Source: Janthinobacterium sp. 1_2014MBL_MicDiv (GTDB lineage: Bacteria; Pseudomonadota; Gammaproteobacteria; Burkholderiales; Burkholderiaceae_D). From it: 64,000 nucleotides of DNA. The notes under the pieces were generated by a model. It was not told where the DNA came from, ran no database searches, and worked only from the letters and a program-made list of their open reading frames with translations. The position numbers and the translations under genes were made by a program. This document shows, piece after piece, positions 43,407 to 51,543 of this stretch. Numbering within the stretch: position 1 is the first letter of the stretch; every line of letters begins with the position of its first letter. The stretch spans positions 3,844,001-3,908,000 of the forward strand of contig NZ_CP011319.1 in NCBI RefSeq assembly GCF_001865675.1, written 5' to 3'.

Positions 43407-46400
43407 TGGGCGACACGCCACAGGGCGACGGCGGCGCGCCGCAGGGACAGTTCGGCACCGGCTTGAGCCAGCATGCGCGGCTGATCGCGCTGGCGACGGC
43501 CCAGCCATCGGAGCAGGCGCAATCGCTGATGGCGGAGCAGTTCGACGGCCGCGAAGCCGTCAACGAACTGTTCCGCTTCGATGTCGACGCCCTCAGCACC
43601 GCGGCGTCGCTCGACCTGGCCTCGTTCATCGGCGAGGAAATGACGCTCACCCTGCTGCAGCCCGACGGCAGCCAGCGCGCCTGGCACGGCCTGTGCACGG
43701 ATTGCGCCTGGCTCGGCGCCGATGGCGGCGTGGCGCGCTACCGGCTGCGCCTGGAACCGGCGCTGGCCCTGCTGCACCTGCGCCGCGACTGCTATATTTT
43801 CCAGGACAAGAACGCGCGCGACATCGTCAGCGAGCTGCTGGCCGACTATCCGCAAGCGCGCTACCGCTTCGACATCAGCCAGCCGCTGGCCACGCGCGCC
43901 GTCTGGACCCAGTACCGCGAAAGCGACTTCGCTTTCCTGGCGCGGGTACTGGCCTTCGAAGGCTTGAACTGGCGCTTCGAGCATGAGCAGCCGGGCGGCG
44001 CGCAGGACGGCGGCGCAGGCCAGGGACAGTCCAGGCACACGCTGGTGATCTTCGACAGCAAGGCCGGCGCGCCCGACACGCCTGGCGGGGCCGAGCTGCG
44101 CTTTCACGGCGTGCGCGCCAGCGACAGCGATGACGCCATCGACATCTTCGGCGCGCGCCGCCAGGTGCAATCGAACGCCGTCGGCATCAGCAGCTGGGAC
44201 CCGCAGCAAGTGACGGCGCCGGCCGCCGAACACGCCTCCAGCCTCGATGCGGGCACGCTGCCGCAGCTGGCCGTGTATGACGGCGCCGGCGAGCGGCGCC
44301 ATGCCGACCGGGCCGCGGCCAGTCCGCACGGCGCACGCATGCTGCAGGCGCTGGAGCTGGAAAACAAGCAGTTTGACGGCGCCGGCGCCGTGCGCCGGCT
44401 GGCCGCCGGCCACGCCTTCCGCCTGCTGCAGCACGCACAGTACGCCGATGGCGCCAACCAGTTCAGCGTGCTGTGGGTGGAGCACCAGGCGCGCAACACT
44501 GCCGGCCCGGCCGGCGACGGCTTGACGGGCGCGCTGTCGCGCCTGGCCAGGGTCGCCAGCCTCGATGGCGTGGCCGACTGGATCGCCGGCCAGGTCGAGG
44601 CCGGCACCTACCGCAACCGCTTCGGCTGCGTGCGCAGCAGCGTGGCCATCGTGCCGCGCGCCACGGCGGAAAGAGCGCAAGCCGTGGCGCTGGGGCCGCA
44701 GACGGCGCTGGTGGTCGGCCTGGCCGACAGCGTGGCCACCACGGGCCGCGACCACCAGGTGCGCATCCAGTTTGCCTGGCAGCGCGGCGCCGCCGCCAAT
44801 CCGGGCGGCCTGGCGCACAACACGGACCGGCAAGGCAACGCGCCGGGCAATGAAGCGTCCGGCACCTGGGTGCGCGTGGCCGAGGCGCTGGCCGGCCCGA
44901 ACTGGGGCTCGCAATTCACGCCGCGCATCGGCACGGAAGTGCTGGTCGACTTCATCGAAGGCGACATGGACCGCCCGCTGGTGGTGGCCCAGCTGTACAC
45001 GGGCAGCGACACGCCGCCCTACGCGGCCGGCGTCGACGCCGATGTCAACCATGCCGGCGTGCTGTCGGGTATCCACAGCAGCAACTTCGACGGTGCCGGC
45101 TACAACCAGTGGGTGCTCGACGATACGCCGGGCCAGCTGCGCACCCGGCTGGCGTCGAGCAGCGCCGCCACCGAACTCAATCTGGGCTACCTGGTCCAGC
45201 AAGGCGCCGCATCGGCGCAACGGGGCGCCTATCGCGGCCACGGCTTCGAATTGCGCACGGATGCGTGGGCCATGCTGCGCGCCGGCGAAGGCTTGCTGCT
45301 CTCGGCCACGGCGCGCGCGCGGCAGGGCAGCGGCGTCGCATCGACCCAGCTCGACACCCGGGAAGCGCTGGACCTGCTGCGCGGCGCCTGTGAGCTGAGC
45401 AAGGCAACGGCCGCGGCGGCGGACCAGCAGCATGCGCTGGTGAGCAAGGATGCCAACCAGGCGCAGCTGGACCTGGCCAGCCAGATCGACCCGAAACAGG
45501 ATGGCAAATACCAGGGCAGCGTGGGCGGCCACGAAGCCTTCAAGGCCGGCAACGGCGCCCGCGCGCCTGACACCGCCCAGCCCGTGGAACGCTACGCCAA
45601 GCCGCTGGTGCTGATGGAAGGACCGAACAGCATCAACTGGGCCACGCCCGCCTCGACCGTGCTGTTCGCGGGCCAGCACCTGCATGCGACGGCGCAGACG
45701 GACCTGCACCTGGCGGCCGGCCATACCGTGGCTTCGGTGGCGGCCAATGCCGCCACCCTGTTCAGCCAGGACGGCGGCATCTCGGCCATCGCGGGCAACG
45801 GCCCCGTCTCGCTGCAAGCCCATACCGACCAGCTGGAGATTTTGGCCGACAAGGCCATCACGGTGATCTCCGTGAGCGACGTCATCGAGATCAAGGCCAA
45901 CCAGAAAATCACTGTGCAGGCGGGACAATCGTCGATCACGCTCGAAGGCGGCGACATCACCTTCAAGTGCCCGGGCAACTTCACCGTCAAGGGTGGCCAG
46001 CATCTCTTCAACGGCGGCGCCAGCGCGGCCGCCGGCCTGCCGCCGCTGCCGGACAGCCGCTTGAAACTGTTCGACGAAGGCTTCGTGCTGAAGGACCGCG
46101 ACACGGGCGAACTGATGCCGCGCCAGCCCTACCGCGTGAAGCGCGCCGACGGCACGTACGAAACGGGCATGACGGACGCCAGGGGCTTGACGCACGTGGT
46201 CGCCGCAGCCGCCGTCGAGGCGCTGGTGATCGAATTGCTGAAATCGCCGGGCCAGGCGCCCGAGGCGGCGGGAGATCCCGCGCCGGCGCCGCCCGCCCCG
46301 GCGAAAACGCCGGCCGGCCGCGCCCCCGCGCCAGGCACGACGGGCAAGGCGCCGCAGCGCGTCCCGCCGGCCAGACCCGAACCGAAATTCAAGGATAGCG

Positions 46401-47251
46401 CCACGTCGAGCACCAGCCCGGTCGACAACAAGCAGCGCAAGGAAGTGCTGATCAAGCGGCCCGCCTGCTGGATCGCGGACTATGAAAAGGAGATCGACGT
46501 CTCCAGCGTCCCGCGCTACAACAACACCTTCGGCGCCAGCGGGGCGCCGCATAACTATTTCGACACCGTGCGCTACAAGATCTACGTGCCCGTGAAATCG
46601 AACACCAGCATCATCGCCGAATTGCGCGTCAAGGTGATCACGGTGCTCGAGCCGGCCGACCAGGCGCTGGAAGACCGCGAGCGGGGCACCGAGCAGGCCG
46701 CAACGCGGGCCAAACAGCGCGCCGCCGTCATCAAGTACGTCAAGGGCATCGCCACTGCGGGCCTGGAAGCCCACTGGAACAATAAATTCCAGATGGAAAT
46801 CAGCGACCCCGAATGCGGCACGCGCATCCTGCCCATCGTCTACCGCGTCGTCTATGTGGAGAGCAACGAGCATTACATCATGCAGATCCACAAGCGCTAC
46901 GACCGCGAGGGCGTGACGGGCACCGTGATCGACGTATCGGCGTCGACCAATGGCCAGGTACACGCGCATGAATTCGGCCACTGCTATGGCTTGCCGGACG
47001 AATACTCGTACGTGGCGGGCGACGACGAAACCGTCAAGTACAAGAAACCGGACGGCACCTGGGACGCGCCCGTGCCCTCGCTGTCGGACGATGAGGAACC
47101 GGAACCGGCCGCTGCCAACATCATGAACTCGGCCGGCTCCATCATCCTGCGCCCCCGGCACGCCTGGCAACTCGCCATCGAAGTGCAGGAGCTGCTGCGG
47201 ACGAAAATAGGACGGAAGATCAAATGCGATATCATCCTGAACGGCTCCTAA
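43406..47251 (+). CDS. vgrG: VgrG-3 with C-terminal metallopeptidase domain
   Basis: A 1281-residue evolved VgrG. The ATG at 43406 overlaps the tssL stop. VgrG core (YIFQDKNARDIVSELLADYP, QYRESDFAFLARVLAFEGLN, GSQFTPRIGTEVLVDFIEG), DUF2345 region to about 890, a transthyretin-like module (FVLKDRDTGELMPRQPYRVK), a Pro/Ala linker (about 945-990), and a C-terminal domain of about 285 residues. This has HEFGHCYGLPD (H1188, E1189, H1192, D1198), a zinc HExxHxxGxxD site, and NIMNS as a likely Met-turn, so a metzincin-like protease. Comparable in layout to Pseudomonas VgrG2b. Next gene overlaps and is the likely immunity gene. Confidence 0.9.
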   Translation: MGDTPQGDGGAPQGQFGTGLSQHARLIALATAQPSEQAQSLMAEQFDGREAVNELFRFDVDALSTAASLDLASFIGEEMTLTLLQPDGSQRAWHGLCTDCAWLGADGGVARYRLRLEPALALLHLRRDCYIFQDKNARDIVSELLADYPQARYRFDISQPLATRAVWTQYRESDFAFLARVLAFEGLNWRFEHEQPGGAQDGGAGQGQSRHTLVIFDSKAGAPDTPGGAELRFHGVRASDSDDAIDIFGARRQVQSNAVGISSWDPQQVTAPAAEHASSLDAGTLPQLAVYDGAGERRHADRAAASPHGARMLQALELENKQFDGAGAVRRLAAGHAFRLLQHAQYADGANQFSVLWVEHQARNTAGPAGDGLTGALSRLARVASLDGVADWIAGQVEAGTYRNRFGCVRSSVAIVPRATAERAQAVALGPQTALVVGLADSVATTGRDHQVRIQFAWQRGAAANPGGLAHNTDRQGNAPGNEASGTWVRVAEALAGPNWGSQFTPRIGTEVLVDFIEGDMDRPLVVAQLYTGSDTPPYAAGVDADVNHAGVLSGIHSSNFDGAGYNQWVLDDTPGQLRTRLASSSAATELNLGYLVQQGAASAQRGAYRGHGFELRTDAWAMLRAGEGLLLSATARARQGSGVASTQLDTREALDLLRGACELSKATAAAADQQHALVSKDANQAQLDLASQIDPKQDGKYQGSVGGHEAFKAGNGARAPDTAQPVERYAKPLVLMEGPNSINWATPASTVLFAGQHLHATAQTDLHLAAGHTVASVAANAATLFSQDGGISAIAGNGPVSLQAHTDQLEILADKAITVISVSDVIEIKANQKITVQAGQSSITLEGGDITFKCPGNFTVKGGQHLFNGGASAAAGLPPLPDSRLKLFDEGFVLKDRDTGELMPRQPYRVKRADGTYETGMTDARGLTHVVAAAAVEALVIELLKSPGQAPEAAGDPAPAPPAPAKTPAGRAPAPGTTGKAPQRVPPARPEPKFKDSATSSTSPVDNKQRKEVLIKRPACWIADYEKEIDVSSVPRYNNTFGASGAPHNYFDTVRYKIYVPVKSNTSIIAELRVKVITVLEPADQALEDRERGTEQAATRAKQRAAVIKYVKGIATAGLEAHWNNKFQMEISDPECGTRILPIVYRVVYVESNEHYIMQIHKRYDREGVTGTVIDVSASTNGQVHAHEFGHCYGLPDEYSYVAGDDETVKYKKPDGTWDAPVPSLSDDEEPEPAAANIMNSAGSIILRPRHAWQLAIEVQELLRTKIGRKIKCDIILNGS

Positions 47252-47748
47252 TCGCACTGCTCGCAGTGTCCCTACAACTCCCAGGAAACGCCATGCCGAA
47301 CGACGTCCTCTCCATCAGCGCCCGCTGCATCGACAATCCGGCCTGCATTTTCACGGGCGGTGACATGCGCGTCGAGGTGCTCATCCAGAATACCGGCAAC
47401 GGGGAAGTCGGCTATCCGCTCGAATACATGCAACTGCGGGGACCCAACATGCGCCTCATCGACAACGCCAGCGAACAAAGCCAGGTATTGAAGACGGGCC
47501 TGGCAAACCATGCCCTGAAGCGCGCCTTCACCAGAATCGCGCCGGGCCAGTCGGTTGCGCTGCAAAGCATCATCAAGAACACGGAACTGCTCATGTTCCG
47601 CAAGGAATTCGTCGACGTGACGGCCGAAATCGGCGTCTCGACCAATATCCAGGCCGGCGACAGCGAGGAATTGCTGCCATTCAAGGGCAGCGCCAGCCTG
47701 AAAATCATCGGCAAGGACACGCTGGAGCGCGAGGCGCAGCGGCGATAA
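47224..47748 (+). CDS. Exported candidate immunity protein for VgrG-3
   Basis: A 174-residue protein with a signal peptide (LLIALLAVSLQLPGNA, cleavage near 23). The mature part is predicted all-beta, like an immunoglobulin-type domain (MRVEVLIQNTGNGEVGYPLE, FTRIAPGQSVALQSIIKN, VDVTAEIGVST), with two Cys (ARCIDNPACIF) that may form a disulfide. It overlaps the end of vgrG-3 by 28 bp. Export to the periplasm and the tight coupling argue for protection against a periplasm-acting metallopeptidase. No family recognised; role inferred from position. Confidence 0.65.
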   Translation: MRYHPERLLIALLAVSLQLPGNAMPNDVLSISARCIDNPACIFTGGDMRVEVLIQNTGNGEVGYPLEYMQLRGPNMRLIDNASEQSQVLKTGLANHALKRAFTRIAPGQSVALQSIIKNTELLMFRKEFVDVTAEIGVSTNIQAGDSEELLPFKGSASLKIIGKDTLEREAQRR

Positions 47749-47753
47749 GACCG

Positions 47754-48950
47754 CTATCGCGCCGGGACAGGGCCGCTGGCGCGGACCTGGGCGGCCGGCG
47801 CCTCCGCGCCGGCGTGCAACTGGCGCCAGAACGGCGCGTCGGGCCAGCGCTGCTCCCAGCTGTAATATTGCCGGCGCTGCGCCAGGTACTGCCCGTAGCG
47901 CTGCGTCACCGTGTGCGCAACATCGCCCAGCGTGGACTGGCCGGCGACGGCGCCGGCCGCCGCCATGCCGTTGGCGAGCGCCTTGACGATGCCCTGCGAC
48001 GTGACGGGATCGTAAGCCGAGGCGGCGTCGCCGATGGCCAGCCAGCCTTCGCCATGCAGCTGGTCGAGACAGTACGATGGCGCGGGAAAGCTTTGCACGC
48101 CGCCCGCCAGCGGCACCATGCCGCGGGCCAGGGCAGCCGTGTTGGGCGCGGCCGCCAGCCATGCCAGCCAATGGCCGACTTGCTGCAGGCGCTGCGCCTT
48201 GACGGTGGCCGCATCGCCGTAAAACGCCAGCAGCAAGGTGGCGTCGGGCAGATGGGCGCCATACCACCAGCCATGTTCGACCGCTTCCAGGTGCGTCAGG
48301 CCGGTATCGGCGTGCCCGCCGCCGCCGGCGGGCGGAGCGAAGCGCATGGCCAGGCACACCAGCGGCAGGCTGTCGACCTTGCGGCTGCCGCGCTGGCGCG
48401 CGAAGACGGCGCGCGTGCCGCTGGCGTCGACCACCAGGTCGGCATGGATGCTGGCCTGGCGCAAGGACCCGGGCGCACCGAGCGCCAGTTCCAGTCCATG
48501 GCCGCCGCCAGGCACCGGTGCCGAAGCGGCCAGGCTGGCGTGCATCAGCACTTCCGCCCCGCGCAAGCGGGCCTGCCGCGCCAGGAACTGGTTGAAGCGG
48601 GTCCGCTCCAGGTGCCAGCCGTGGCCCAGTGGATTCATCAGTGCATCGTTGTAGCCGCGCTTCTCGCTGCCCCAGTAAGAACAGCTGCCATGGCAAGGCG
48701 CGTGCGCTTCCGCAAAAAAATCCCGAGCGATACCCAGCGCCTGGAACAGGCGGTTCGCCTCGGGCGGGATGCTTTCGCCGATGCGGAACTGCGTGTAGTC
48801 GCCGGCCTCGATGACGATCACCTCATGCACGCCAAGCTGCGCCAGCGCCAGCGCGCAGGCGCAGCCGGCCGGGCCGCCGCCGATGATGGCGACCCGGTAG
48901 CGCTGCCTGGCCGGCGCAGCCGAAGCGGAATGCGGCGCTGTCACCAGCAT
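47754..48950 (-). CDS. LodB-like FAD-dependent oxidoreductase
   Basis: A 398-residue flavoprotein of the halogenase/GMC-like monooxygenase superfamily. The ATG at 48950 overlaps the LodA stop (TGATG); the longer frame is not supported. N-terminal Rossmann motif VAIIGGGPAGCACALAL (20-36), RIGESIPPEA, and the second FAD motif GDAASAYDPVTSQGI at about 307-321. The halogenase WxWxIP motif is replaced by GWWYGAHLP, so halogenation is unlikely. LodB proteins are needed to mature the cysteine-tryptophan quinone of LodA-type oxidases, and the neighbouring gene is LodA-like, so that role fits. Last gene of the redox operon. Confidence 0.85.
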   Translation of the reverse strand: MLVTAPHSASAAPARQRYRVAIIGGGPAGCACALALAQLGVHEVIVIEAGDYTQFRIGESIPPEANRLFQALGIARDFFAEAHAPCHGSCSYWGSEKRGYNDALMNPLGHGWHLERTRFNQFLARQARLRGAEVLMHASLAASAPVPGGGHGLELALGAPGSLRQASIHADLVVDASGTRAVFARQRGSRKVDSLPLVCLAMRFAPPAGGGGHADTGLTHLEAVEHGWWYGAHLPDATLLLAFYGDAATVKAQRLQQVGHWLAWLAAAPNTAALARGMVPLAGGVQSFPAPSYCLDQLHGEGWLAIGDAASAYDPVTSQGIVKALANGMAAAGAVAGQSTLGDVAHTVTQRYGQYLAQRRQYYSWEQRWPDAPFWRQLHAGAEAPAAQVRASGPVPAR

Positions 48951-51136
48951 CAGGATTTCGGCTTCGGCCGCGGATTGGGCCGGTACACCTTGTCGATGGC
49001 CGTGTTGCGCCAATACTCGACCAGGTTGCTTTCGTCGCCGTCGAACAGGCTCGCCACTTCCAGGTAGTAGTCCTTGCAGATGGCCTTTTCGCCGTCCTTG
49101 CGCGCAATCGCCGTGCCTTGCACGACCACGCCGATGCGGTGCCAGTTCAGCAGGAACTGCGCGCGGTCCTGGTAGCGCCCCACATGCATGGCGGGCCGGT
49201 CGATCTCCGCATTGTCCGGCGTCGTCGATGGCACGCCATCGGCCCGCGTGCCCTGGCCGCGCACGGAATAGCGCGGCGTCGCCAGTTCGCCGCCGTTGGC
49301 GACGACGTCGTCATAGGTGTAGACGGCCACGGGCCGCTGCGCCGGCCAGGACGAATACAGCAAGGTATTGTAGCCATTGCCCTTGATCGCCGTGGCCGCA
49401 TCGATCGCCTGCTGGTTATTGCGCACCGTGCCGCCGGGATTCGGATCCGGCAAATGCGTGGCGCAGGAGTTGTAATCGGTATGCCAGGGCAAGGCCATGA
49501 ACTTCGACAGGTCGCCGGGCTGCACCTCGCCGCCGCGCAGCGGCACATAGCCGGCGCCAAGAAAGGGCTGGTCCTTGACGGCGGCCTGGTAATCGAGCCG
49601 CTGCCCATTGATGCGGAACGGGCCGCCGCCGTCATGGCGCCGCCATCCCTGCCGGTACAGGCCGGGGTCGCGCACGATGAAGCCCATCTCGATGCCGGGG
49701 CTGTAGCGGCCGCCCAGGCAGTTGAACAGGACGGTGCGGTCCAGCGCTTCGCCGGCGCCCAGCAGGAAACTGCCGCTGTCGGGCACGTAACGGCCATGCG
49801 CCCATTGGTCCATGAAAAAATACTGGGCGCGAGTCAGGGTCAGCAGGCTGCTGCCCGCGTCGCCCAGCGACAGCGGCATTTGCGGCCGCAGCGACGGCGC
49901 GCCCGTCTGGTCCGGATGGCGGATGAAATTCATGATCGGATAAGTCAGGCCATCCGCCTTCATCTTGCCCAGCAAGTCGTGCTGCTTGATCGCCCTGGGC
50001 GGCAGGCTGGTCGTCCACCGCTGCAGCGAGGCCGCGCGCAGGATGGGCTGGACATCGGTGCTGAAATCGCTGCGGTAGCCGGTTTGATAGGCGCCGTCCG
50101 CATAGACGGCGGGCCGCAGCGCCATCTTTTCCAGCCAGGTGCAATACAGGTCGTCCCACAAGGACACGACGTTCGCCGTTTGCGGCGCATATGACGGGTC
50201 GCTGGACACCACCCAGGCGCTGCCCTCGACGGCGCGCGCCGTGCCGTCGGCAAAGAGCAGCATGGCCGTCACGGGGCCATCGGCCACGTCGTCGAACCAG
50301 TTGTCGTTGTTGACATTGTCATCAAGGGGCGCGGCGGGCGCATAATTGCCTTGCGCATCAAAGCCGCAGGCCTTGCCATAGCCGCCCAGCACCAGCAGGC
50401 GGCCATTCTTTTCCGTGCTGATGGCGCCCAGCGAGGCGATGATGGCGCCAGGCGCGTGCGCCGGTGCGCCAGGCTGCCCGCCGCGCGGGAACGAGACGGG
50501 ATAGTCGGGCAGGCTGCGCACGGCGCCGCTGGCCGCATCCGCGCACGACGGCGGCGTGGCGGCGTCGAACTGCTGCACGGACTGGCGCGATGCCTGCACG
50601 GTGCGCGGTCCGGCGTCGATGACCAGCAGCTTCAGGCGCAGCGGGTCGGCCGGCGTGCCGAAATGCGGCGAGTCGCTCTCGCCGAAGCGCGGATTGCGCA
50701 GGGGCGGCGCGCGCCTGTTTTCGAACGGCGCCACGCCGTCCCCGCCCTTCCAGCTATTGGCTTTCTTGTTGGCCAGGTGCACGGTCCAGACGATGTCCTT
50801 GACGATCTTGCCATCGACCATGCTGCCGATGGCCACTTCGGCCGCCGCCCCCCGCCGGCCGAGCGGATAGGTTTCCACGCCATCGGCTGCGTCGAACGCA
50901 TACTGGTAAATCCGGAAGCGGGCGGCCTGCCGCTTGAGTTTTCCGCCGGCGTCGCGCAACTCGGTGCTGAGGATGGTCGTGTCTTCCGTGCCGGGCCGGA
51001 TCGGCAAGCCGCCCGTACCCTCCTGGCCATCGAGCGGCATGCCGGCCAGGCTTTCCGGTCCCAGATAGTATTCTTCGCTGTTGCCGACGCGGGCGATGCC
51101 GATGGCCGGGTGAATTCTCAAACCTGTGTATGCCAT
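48950..51136 (-). CDS. LodA/GoxA-type quinone-cofactor oxidase
   Basis: A 728-residue protein of the LodA family, which oxidise free amino acids with release of ammonia and hydrogen peroxide using a cysteine-tryptophylquinone (CTQ) formed from their own chain. Starts GLRIHPAIGIARVGNSEEYY, the family hallmark. Candidate cofactor residues: Cys558 in TDYNSCATH and Trp597 in SSWPAQRPVAVY. Also FDDVADGPVTAML, a conserved part of the family. No signal peptide. ATG at 51136 has AGGAG 6 bp upstream. Substrate (Lys, Gly or other) cannot be told; LodA and GoxA differ. Followed at once by its LodB-like partner. Confidence 0.88.
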   Translation of the reverse strand: MAYTGLRIHPAIGIARVGNSEEYYLGPESLAGMPLDGQEGTGGLPIRPGTEDTTILSTELRDAGGKLKRQAARFRIYQYAFDAADGVETYPLGRRGAAAEVAIGSMVDGKIVKDIVWTVHLANKKANSWKGGDGVAPFENRRAPPLRNPRFGESDSPHFGTPADPLRLKLLVIDAGPRTVQASRQSVQQFDAATPPSCADAASGAVRSLPDYPVSFPRGGQPGAPAHAPGAIIASLGAISTEKNGRLLVLGGYGKACGFDAQGNYAPAAPLDDNVNNDNWFDDVADGPVTAMLLFADGTARAVEGSAWVVSSDPSYAPQTANVVSLWDDLYCTWLEKMALRPAVYADGAYQTGYRSDFSTDVQPILRAASLQRWTTSLPPRAIKQHDLLGKMKADGLTYPIMNFIRHPDQTGAPSLRPQMPLSLGDAGSSLLTLTRAQYFFMDQWAHGRYVPDSGSFLLGAGEALDRTVLFNCLGGRYSPGIEMGFIVRDPGLYRQGWRRHDGGGPFRINGQRLDYQAAVKDQPFLGAGYVPLRGGEVQPGDLSKFMALPWHTDYNSCATHLPDPNPGGTVRNNQQAIDAATAIKGNGYNTLLYSSWPAQRPVAVYTYDDVVANGGELATPRYSVRGQGTRADGVPSTTPDNAEIDRPAMHVGRYQDRAQFLLNWHRIGVVVQGTAIARKDGEKAICKDYYLEVASLFDGDESNLVEYWRNTAIDKVYRPNPRPKPKS

Positions 51137-51183
51137 GCTGAACTCCTGATCATCAAGGGTGTCTGTGCCGGTTGATCAACGCG

Positions 51184-51543
51184 TCACGGCGGCATGCCGT
51201 CCCTGACCCACTGGTCGAAGATATCGATGCCCTCCTGCGGCATCCTGCCGTCCGGCGGCATCGGGTGCGGCGCGGACATGACATACTGGCCTTCCCTGCC
51301 CCCCGGCTTGCGCAGGCGGTGCCCGGCCTCCACCAGCCATTTCTCATTGCGGCTGTCGTAGTCGTAACCGTGGATCGCCACCTGGATCTGCCAGGCAAAC
51401 GCCTTCACGCTCGCATAGTCGTTCAGGTACAGCCGCTGCACGCCCGTCGATTCGGAGTTCGACAGCTTGACCTTGCTCATGTCGGCCACATAGCGCGAAA
51501 ACAGGCCCTGCACATCGCGTTTGAAACTGGTCCGTTCGCTCAT
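51184..51543 (-). CDS. Small unknown protein between tyrosinase and LodA genes
   Basis: A 119-residue protein without signal peptide or membrane helix. Its start overlaps the tyrosinase stop by 4 bp and 47 bp separate it from the LodA gene. The middle has AWQIQVAIHGYDYDSRNEKW; the C terminus reads PHPMPPDGRMPQEGIDIFDQ and ends WVRDGMPP, recalling the helix-and-loop at the end of cytochrome-like domains (MPP...W...GMP), but there is no CxxCH heme site. No Cys at all, so a metallochaperone role by Cys is excluded. Function unknown; a maturation factor for a neighbour is possible. Confidence 0.7.
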   Translation of the reverse strand: MSERTSFKRDVQGLFSRYVADMSKVKLSNSESTGVQRLYLNDYASVKAFAWQIQVAIHGYDYDSRNEKWLVEAGHRLRKPGGREGQYVMSAPHPMPPDGRMPQEGIDIFDQWVRDGMPP

